In this document: piece after piece, positions 31,505 through 36,823 of the stretch
Layout of the letters: each line of letters opens with the position of its first letter
How positions within the stretch are numbered: position 1 is the stretch's first letter
NCBI GenBank assembly: GCA_015064925.1
Contig: SVRH01000007.1
Span: 1-36,823 of the forward strand
Direction of reading: 5' to 3'
Source: Oscillospiraceae bacterium
GTDB taxonomy: Bacteria; Bacillota; Clostridia; Oscillospirales; CAG-272
Length of the DNA stretch: 36,823 bases
Position numbers and translations under genes: made by a program
Notes under the pieces: model-generated
The model's database searches: none
Told to the model about the DNA's origin: nothing
Seen by the model: only the letters and a program-made list of their open reading frames with translations

Positions 31505-33775
31505 TCACAGCTTGTTACGCTGGATCTTGCCCGAGGTGGACTTGGGCAGCTCGTCGCGGAATACAACGATTCTGGGATATTTGTAGGGAGCGGTATGCTC
31601 CTTGACGTAATTCTGGATCTCTTTTTTGAGCTCTTCTGTGGGCTCGGTGCCCTTGACCAGCACGATGCTCGCCTTGACCACCTGACCTCTGACCTCGTCG
31701 GGAGCGGCGGAAACACCGCATTCCAAAACGTAGGGAAGCTCCATGATCACGCTTTCGATCTCGAACGGTCCGATGCGGTAGCCCGAGGACTTGATCACGT
31801 CGTCGGTGCGTCCCACGTACCAGTAGTAGCCGTCCTCGTCCTTCCATGCCGTGTCACCGGTATGGTACAGTCCGTCGTGCCATGATTCCTTGGTCTTTTG
31901 TTCATCACGGTAATAGCCGCTGTACAGACCGCAGGGAACGTACTTGTCGGTGCGCACCACGATCTCGCCCGTTTCACCAAGGGGAACGGGTTTGCCGTCG
32001 GGATCGACGATCTCCACGTCGTACATGGGAGAGGGCTTACCCATGGAACCGAGTTTGGGCTTGGAGCCCGCCAGATTACCGATGAGCAGGGTGGTTTCGG
32101 TCTGACCGAAGCCCTCCATGATCTGCAGCCCCGTTGCTGCTTCAAACTGACGGAAGACCTCGGGGTTGAGGGCTTCGCCTGCGGTGGTCATGTGGTGGAT
32201 GCCCGAAAGATCGAATTTCGACAGATCCTCCTTGATGAAGAGACGCAGCATGGTGGGAGGTGCGCAGAAGGTAGTGATGCCATACTTGGCAAACATGGGC
32301 ATGATGGTGTTGGCGTCGAAGCGGTCGAAGTCGTAAACAAATACCGCACCCTCGCACAACCACTGACCGTACAGCTTGCCCCAGAGTGCCTTACCCCAGC
32401 CGGTGTCCGAGATGGTGTAGTGCAGACCGTCGCGCTCGCAGCAGTGCCAATATTTTGCGGTGATGAAGTGACCCAGCGCGTAGAGATAGGAGTGCGCTGC
32501 GATCTTGGGATAACCGGTGGTGCCGGATGTAAAGAACATCAGAGACAGATCTCTGCCGCAGGGAGTGTCCACGCTGCGGGGGAAGTAGTCCGAGAAGGAC
32601 TTGTATTCCTCATTGAAGTTATGCCAGCCCTCGCGACCCTCACCCACAACGATCATGTTTGTCAGAGTCTTTGCCTTTTCGTTTGCCAGCTCTACCTGAT
32701 GGGGGATGTTGTTGTCGGAGGTGCAGATCACGGCGCTGATGCCCGCGGAGGTGAAGCGGTATTCAAAGTCATGGGCGACCAGCTGGTTGCTGGCGGGGAT
32801 GGCGATGACGCCCATCTTGTGAAGAGCGGTCATCACGAACCAGAACTGATAGTGACGCTTGAGCACCAGCATGACCTTGTCGCCCTTCTTGATACCAAGG
32901 GAACGCAGGTAATTTGCGGTTCTTGCGCTTTCGCGCTTGATGTCGCCGAAGGTAAAGCGGCGCTCGTTGAAGTTCTTGTCGATGTGGAGCATTGCCAGCT
33001 TATCGGGGTAGCGATCGGCAATGGCGTCCACGGTGTCAAAGCCGAAGTTGTAGGTATCCTCGTTTGTAAAGGTGATGTTTTTGAGGATGCCCTTGCTGTT
33101 TTCGGTGCAGTGGATGAACTTTTCGCACAGCAGCGGTGTGTTGCTGCGGGCGCTGACCACTGTCTGCAGGGTCTCCTCCTCAGGCGCATCGTCGCCGGGA
33201 AGCACCACGGCGAGGAACATGCAGTCCTCTCCGCCCACGGCGATCATACCGTGAGGCTCGCTGGAGTTATACAGAATGCTGTCTCCCGCGTGCAGGATCT
33301 CGGTGTTGGCACCGACCTGCACCTTCAGGGAGCCGGACACGACGTAGTCGAATTCCTGACCCTTGTGGGTGTTGGTGCGGATGGGCATATTCTGCTGCTC
33401 GGCGCTGTATGCGTATTTTACGTAATAGGGCTCTGCCAGCTTGTTACTGAACAGAGGTGCCAGACGGGAGATCTGAATGCCGTTTTCGTCAACGGTCTTT
33501 TCACCCTCACCGCTGCGGGTGACGGTATAGGTGCGCAGCTTGGGGGTGCTTCCTTCCAGCAGTGCCAGAAGGTCGATGCCGAATGCCAGCGCGCATTTGT
33601 GCAGGAAGTTGAAGGGGAAGTCGGTGTTGCCTTCCTCATAGTTGCGGTACTCCTTTTCGGTGGTGTCGGTCTTTTCCGCCATCTCTGCCACCGTGAAGCC
33701 CTGGATCTCGCGCATTTCGCGGATACGGGCGGCTGTGAGCGCTAACTTTTCTTCAAAGGATTGATTGCTTGCCAT
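31505..33775 (-). CDS. Fusion: XRE helix-turn-helix + cupin + AMP-forming acyl-CoA synthetase
   Basis: The product is 756 residues from ATG 33775 (AAAGGA upstream); the frame beyond it is T-box leader. Residues about 10-65 are an XRE-type DNA-binding domain (I-R-E-M-R-E-I-Q-G-F-T-V-A-E-M-A-E-K). Residues about 110-190 are a cupin (H-K-G-Q-E-F-D-Y-V-V-S-G-S, A-G-D-S-I-L-Y, P-H-G). Residues about 215-756 are a medium-chain (ACSM-type) acyl-CoA synthetase. It has F-T-S-G-T-T-G-Y-P-K, S-D-T-G-W-G-K-A-L-W-G, G-F-G-Q-T-E, H-T-G-D, S-S-G-Y-R-I-G-P-F-E-I-E-S and S-G-K-I-Q-R with catalytic Lys750. XRE-cupin proteins are usually stand-alone regulators. Here the regulator is joined to the enzyme that activates the presumed branched-chain acid, so it may sense acid or acyl-CoA and regulate its own pathway. 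Confidence 0.9.
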   Translation of the reverse strand: MASNQSFEEKLALTAARIREMREIQGFTVAEMAEKTDTTEKEYRNYEEGNTDFPFNFLHKCALAFGIDLLALLEGSTPKLRTYTVTRSGEGEKTVDENGIQISRLAPLFSNKLAEPYYVKYAYSAEQQNMPIRTNTHKGQEFDYVVSGSLKVQVGANTEILHAGDSILYNSSEPHGMIAVGGEDCMFLAVVLPGDDAPEEETLQTVVSARSNTPLLCEKFIHCTENSKGILKNITFTNEDTYNFGFDTVDAIADRYPDKLAMLHIDKNFNERRFTFGDIKRESARTANYLRSLGIKKGDKVMLVLKRHYQFWFVMTALHKMGVIAIPASNQLVAHDFEYRFTSAGISAVICTSDNNIPHQVELANEKAKTLTNMIVVGEGREGWHNFNEEYKSFSDYFPRSVDTPCGRDLSLMFFTSGTTGYPKIAAHSYLYALGHFITAKYWHCCERDGLHYTISDTGWGKALWGKLYGQWLCEGAVFVYDFDRFDANTIMPMFAKYGITTFCAPPTMLRLFIKEDLSKFDLSGIHHMTTAGEALNPEVFRQFEAATGLQIMEGFGQTETTLLIGNLAGSKPKLGSMGKPSPMYDVEIVDPDGKPVPLGETGEIVVRTDKYVPCGLYSGYYRDEQKTKESWHDGLYHTGDTAWKDEDGYYWYVGRTDDVIKSSGYRIGPFEIESVIMELPYVLECGVSAAPDEVRGQVVKASIVLVKGTEPTEELKKEIQNYVKEHTAPYKYPRIVVFRDELPKSTSGKIQRNKL

Positions 33776-33799
33776 AGTAGTTGGTTCCTTTCTTTTTAT

Positions 33800-34072
33800 C
33801 GGAACGGGCAAATATAAATCCCGTCCCAAAGTAAAATTCTTTGAGACGGGATACTTATAACCCGCGGTACCACTCAAATTGCGCAGTGCGCCACTCACGG
33901 ACTCAAACAAGTCCTAAGCCTTTACGCGGCCATACGGAAGACGCCTACTCGGTTTCCCTTTGGGGTCTTCAGCTCGGAAGGGATGGAGCATTGAAATCCG
34001 GCAACCTGCTTGCACCCACCGCAGGCTCTCTGTATGCTATCATTCAAGTCGGTCTTCGTCATAGCTTTTGAT
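33800..34072 (-). ncRNA. T-box riboswitch, probably isoleucine (specifier AUC)
   Basis: The minus-strand leader has the core GAGTGGTACCGCG (around 33863-33874) and a Stem I with AGAGAGCC and GGTGGGTGCAAG. A terminator hairpin follows (33818-33831 with 33839-33852, one G-U pair), then TTATATTT. Aligning the 3' side of Stem I with the leucine T-box gives CUC-GUUCC-GGAGC against AUC-CCUUC-CGAGC with no gap. This makes AUC (plus-strand GAT, 33982-33984) the specifier. The helix below it (GAAG/CUUC) is short, so Phe (UUC) or Ser (UCC) readings nearby cannot be fully excluded. The switch should turn on the ligase-VOR operon when charged tRNA-Ile is low. Confidence 0.9.
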
Positions 34073-34078
34073 AGGTGC

Positions 34079-34107
34079 ATTGTAGCACCAAGCGTGAATT
34101 TTGTCAA
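34079..34107 (-). promoter_or_regulatory. Promoter of the isoleucine T-box / VOR operon
   Basis: On the minus strand, TTGACA (34102-34107), a 17-base spacer and TACAAT (34079-34084) lie just after the alanine racemase stop. Confidence 0.88.
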
Positions 34108-34148
34108 TATTTTTTTGCAAAAAACTTTGAAATTTTATCGGTATTTTA

Positions 34149-35312
34149 TTAGCAAAAAGGCAAAGAACTGTCAATGGAAACGATTTCTCCGTTTTGGAGC
34201 GCCACACGGGGCACGCGTCTGTCGATGCCCGTGATCACCTCGTAGCCGATGGTGTCGCAAATGCGGGCGATCTCATCGGCGGAAAGATAGCTTTTGCCGT
34301 CAACGCCGAATACCGTGACGGTATCCCCTTTCTTAGCTTCGGGGATGTCGCTGACGTCGATCATCAGCTGGTCCATGCACACTCTGCCGAGGATAGGAGC
34401 CTTTTTGCCGTGAACTAACAGGTAGCCCTTACCCGAAAGGTGGCGGGGAAGCCCATCGGCATACCCGGCGCAAACGGTGGCGACCGTCGTTTCCTTTTCG
34501 GTGACGTAGGTGCAGGAATAGGAGATCGGCGTGCCGGCAGGAAGGGGCTTGATCTGTGTGATATGAGAGCGCAGATGCATGACCGGACGCAGATCGGCAA
34601 GCAGCAGCTCATCCGAGGGAGAAAGGCCGTAGAGCGCAATGCCCAGACGCACCATGTCAAGGGGTGCATCCAGCGAGAATACGGCGGCGCTGTTGCAGAT
34701 GTGCCGAATGGGAAGCGCGATGCCTTCTGCCATGATGCGGTCGGTGAACTCGCAAAAGGATGCCAGCTGTGCCTTGGCAAAGGAAAGGTCTTCCGGTGTG
34801 TCGGATTTGGCGAAGTGGGAAAATGCGCCCTCAATGATCAGATTGGGCAGAGCAGCAACCTTGCGGATCTGCGCAAGGGACTCCTCGCAGGGCAACCAAC
34901 CGATGCGACTCATGCCGGTGTCAATGGCAAGATGGACGATCGCCTTTTGACCAATCGTTCCCGCCACTTTGGAAAGCACCAGAGCTTCCTGCAGGTCGCA
35001 GACGGTGGCGGTGATGCCTTGACGGATCATGGCTTCAAACTGTCCTTCGGGAGCGTGACCGAGCACCATGATCGGATCGGGAATGCCCGCGCCGCGCAGC
35101 TCGTAGCCCTCTTCCGCCATTGCCACCGCAAAATAGTCCACTTTACCCGAAAGCGTCTTTGCCACGCGGATTGCGCCGTGACCGTAGGCGTTGGCTTTGA
35201 TGACGGCTGCCAGCCTTTGATTCGGTGCCAGCAGACCGCGAACGGTATTCAAATTGTAGAGTAGGGCATCCAGGTCGATCTCAGCCCAGGTGCGCAGATG
35301 GGAAGTATCCAT
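34149..35312 (-). CDS. alr: Alanine racemase
   Basis: The product is 387 residues, the normal length. It interconverts L- and D-alanine for peptidoglycan, using pyridoxal phosphate. The cofactor lysine is Lys39 in V-I-K-A-N-A-Y-G-H-G. H-L-A-I-D-T-G-M-S-R-I-G-W and the catalytic-tyrosine region I-S-Y-S-C-T-Y are present, as are the C-terminal V-A-T-V-C-A-G-Y-A-D-G-L-P-R and G-R-V-C-M-D-Q-L-M-I-D. GGAGG lies 5 bases before the ATG. It has its own promoter, and no terminator is obvious between it and the downstream T-box promoter. Confidence 0.97.
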   Translation of the reverse strand: MDTSHLRTWAEIDLDALLYNLNTVRGLLAPNQRLAAVIKANAYGHGAIRVAKTLSGKVDYFAVAMAEEGYELRGAGIPDPIMVLGHAPEGQFEAMIRQGITATVCDLQEALVLSKVAGTIGQKAIVHLAIDTGMSRIGWLPCEESLAQIRKVAALPNLIIEGAFSHFAKSDTPEDLSFAKAQLASFCEFTDRIMAEGIALPIRHICNSAAVFSLDAPLDMVRLGIALYGLSPSDELLLADLRPVMHLRSHITQIKPLPAGTPISYSCTYVTEKETTVATVCAGYADGLPRHLSGKGYLLVHGKKAPILGRVCMDQLMIDVSDIPEAKKGDTVTVFGVDGKSYLSADEIARICDTIGYEVITGIDRRVPRVALQNGEIVSIDSSLPFC

Positions 35313-35346
35313 ACGATCCTCCGTCGTTTACTGTTCTCAATATTAC

Positions 35347-35375
35347 ATTATAGCATTTTTTGAAAAAAGAATCAA
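35347..35375 (-). promoter_or_regulatory. Promoter of alr
   Basis: On the minus strand, TTGATT (35370-35375), a 17-base spacer and TATAAT (35347-35352) lie about 35 bases before the start. Confidence 0.85.
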
Positions 35376-35429
35376 CTGTATTTTGAAATTTATTATGGGG
35401 GAGAATGTATATATTTCTGTAAAAGCGTA

Positions 35430-35458
35430 TTGACTTTTTTGGAGGCATTTGATAAAAT
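35430..35458 (+). promoter_or_regulatory. Promoter of the Ig-like lipoprotein gene
   Basis: TTGACT (35430-35435), a 17-base spacer and TAAAAT (35453-35458) lie about 55 bases before the start. Confidence 0.65.
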
Positions 35459-35512
35459 CAAGTAAGAGGAGTAAGTGAGTCTCCAAACAGAATATAAAGG
35501 ACGGTACAGTCT

Positions 35513-36508
35513 ATGAACATATATAAAAAGCGCACGGCTTGTCTGTTGCTGGTGCTGGTAACGCTGTTGTTGGCATCCTGCGGAGCCGATATTACGATTT
35601 CTTACGGCAACACCTCTTCGGGAACGGGGAACAATCCTCAGACAGACGGCAACACTCCCGGCGAATCCACGCAGGGCGGAGGAACACAGGTTGGGGTGAT
35701 CGAGGTGGATTCTGTTGTTCTGAACCAAACCGAATACAGCATGAAATACGGTTCCACCTTTTTGTTGGTGCCCACGGTTCGCCCCTACAACGCAACGGCT
35801 GCCGTCGTGACCTACACGGTGGACAACCCTCAGGTGTGCGAGATCGAGCCGGGCGGAAACAATATTTGTAAGGTCAAGGCAGTGGGTGCGGGGCAGGCGA
35901 TTGTGACCGCCAATTGCGGCGGACGTACTGCCACCTGCCGATTTACGGTCAGCGAGAGCAACTACGTTGTGCAGGCGGAAAAGATCAAGATCTACGGAGA
36001 CGTGGAAAACATTCTTGTTGGTACGCAAAGACAGTTCACAGCGGTGATCACTCCTGAAAATGCGACCGATAAAAGCATGGAATGGTTTAGCTCCAATCCC
36101 CAAATCGCCACGGTGGATGAAAACGGTGTTCTCACCGGCGTGAAGGAGGGCAAGACGGTGCTGAGCGTTTCCACGGCAGACGGTGCGATCCAAGACAAGG
36201 TAGAGATCTACATTTTGAAAACGGCAGTGAAGCCCGGGGTCGACAGTGTAACCAGCGTTGTGCTGGCAGAGCCGAACGTTACCATCCGTGTGGGTGAAAC
36301 CTTCAAGATCGAGGCAACGGCAATGCCGCTGACCGCTCCCGAGCGCGGCATCTGGTACGTGAACGAAACCAAGGAATATATTACGGTAGACAAGAACGGA
36401 CTGGTGACCGGAATTAAACCCGGCAGTGCCAGAGTAACGGTGGGAAGTCAGGATGGCAAACGGAACGTTTGTACCACCTGCCGTGTGACCGTTCTTCCTG
36501 CGGAGTAA
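35513..36508 (+). CDS. Lipoprotein with three bacterial Ig-like (BIG2) domains
   Basis: The product is 331 residues. A lipoprotein signal ends L-A-S-C with Cys23 and is followed by a Gly/Thr/Ser/Asn spacer to about residue 60. Three BIG2-type domains lie at about 63-150, 153-235 and 240-331. The second and third carry the hallmark I-A-T-V-D-E-N-G-V-L-T-G-V-K-E-G and I-T-V-D-K-N-G-L-V-T-G-I-K-P-G. Such domains serve as surface spacers or adhesion and binding units. No catalytic domain is present. AAAGGA lies about 12 bases before the ATG. Confidence 0.9.
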   Translation: MNIYKKRTACLLLVLVTLLLASCGADITISYGNTSSGTGNNPQTDGNTPGESTQGGGTQVGVIEVDSVVLNQTEYSMKYGSTFLLVPTVRPYNATAAVVTYTVDNPQVCEIEPGGNNICKVKAVGAGQAIVTANCGGRTATCRFTVSESNYVVQAEKIKIYGDVENILVGTQRQFTAVITPENATDKSMEWFSSNPQIATVDENGVLTGVKEGKTVLSVSTADGAIQDKVEIYILKTAVKPGVDSVTSVVLAEPNVTIRVGETFKIEATAMPLTAPERGIWYVNETKEYITVDKNGLVTGIKPGSARVTVGSQDGKRNVCTTCRVTVLPAE

Positions 36509-36543
36509 AAAACATCCGAGTGCAAGGCACTCGGATGTTTTTT
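36507..36543. terminator. Bidirectional terminator between convergent genes
   Basis: A perfect 17-bp stem (36507-36523 with 36527-36543) has A-runs on one side and T-runs on the other. It serves the Ig-like lipoprotein gene and the ABC transporter gene. Confidence 0.92.
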
Positions 36544-36544
36544 G

Positions 36545-36823
36545 TTACAGCTCGGAATACAGCTGATAGAGTTCGCTGTAAATGCCGCCCTTTTGTATGA
36601 GTTCTTCATGGCTTCCCGATTCCTCAATGCCGTTTTCGGTCAGCACTAAGATGCGGTCTGCTCCTTTGATGGTGGTAAGCCGATGGGCGATGGTGAAGGT
36701 GGTGCGTCCTTTTGCCAGCTTTTCAAGGGATTTCTGTACCAGCCGCTCGCTTTCGTTATCCAGTGCGGAGGTTGCTTCGTCCAGGATCAGAATGGGCGGA
36801 TTTTTGAGGAACACGCGGGCGAT
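36545..36823 (-). CDS. ABC transporter ATP-binding protein, C-terminal end
   Basis: Only the last 92 residues are in the window; the frame is open to the right edge. [12 protein letters not shown] is Walker B plus the D-loop, and I-A-H-R-L-T-T-I is the switch His. The end [15 protein letters not shown] is typical of exporter-type (ABCB/MsbA-like) proteins in which the membrane and ATPase domains are one chain. The substrate cannot be inferred. Confidence 0.93.
   Translation of the reverse strand: MARVFLKNPPILILDEATSALDNESERLVQKSLEKLAKGRTTFTIAHRLTTIKGADRILVLTENGIEESGSHEELIQKGGIYSELYQLYSEL

Noticed and set aside
31898..33745. 615-codon plus-strand open frame
   Set aside because: It is antisense to the XRE-cupin-ligase gene, whose motifs are unmistakable.
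33776..33910. 45-residue N-terminal extension of the XRE-cupin-ligase
   Set aside because: It overlaps the T-box terminator and core; the XRE domain starts properly at ATG 33775.

Overview
The window reads as chromosome of an anaerobic Bacillota, most likely a gut- or rumen-type member of the Clostridia. The evidence is two T-box leaders, 17-bp-spaced housekeeping promoters, AGGAGG ribosome sites, an RsgI-type anti-sigma factor, a ferredoxin-linked 2-oxoacid oxidoreductase and large secreted modular proteins. No phage, IS element, CRISPR array or rRNA was seen. The genus cannot be fixed from the sequence alone.

Layout. 1-4457 (minus) holds most of a secreted SGNH/GDSL hydrolase with a train of discoidin-like (F5/8C) modules; its C-terminus lies off the left edge. 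4619-7384 (plus) is a promoter, a DUF1836 regulator, a frameshifted NfeD/YuaF-like membrane protein and a flotillin. 7488-11143 (plus) is a tight run of five membrane-protein genes of unknown function. 11199-11855 (minus) has a small acidic protein and tRNA-Leu(GAG). 12025-20925 (plus) encodes three surface proteins: a Cthe_2159-like carbohydrate-binding lipoprotein and two paralogous LamG + glycerophosphodiesterase proteins. 20974-22824 (minus) is an ECF sigma factor with an RsgI-like anti-sigma factor.

23142-34107 (minus) is the most interesting part: two adjacent T-box-controlled operons. The first has a T-box whose specifier reads CUC (Leu), followed by a LeuA-like protein that has lost the residues for metal binding and catalysis but keeps the leucine-sensing domain, and then a TIM-barrel/acyl-CoA-ligase fusion. 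The second has a T-box whose specifier, aligned without gaps to the first, reads AUC (Ile), followed by an XRE-cupin-acyl-CoA-ligase fusion, a P-loop ATPase, a ferredoxin, the three core subunits of a VOR-type 2-oxoacid:ferredoxin oxidoreductase and an amidohydrolase. T-boxes switch genes on when an amino acid is scarce. ATP-consuming acid-CoA ligases plus a VOR-type enzyme therefore suggest synthesis: branched-chain acids (2-methylbutyrate, isovalerate) would be activated to CoA esters and reductively carboxylated to 2-oxoacids for Ile and Leu. This is an inference from gene content and regulation.

34149-36823 holds alanine racemase (minus), a three-domain bacterial Ig-like lipoprotein (plus) and the C-terminal end of an ABC transporter ATPase (minus, cut by the right edge).
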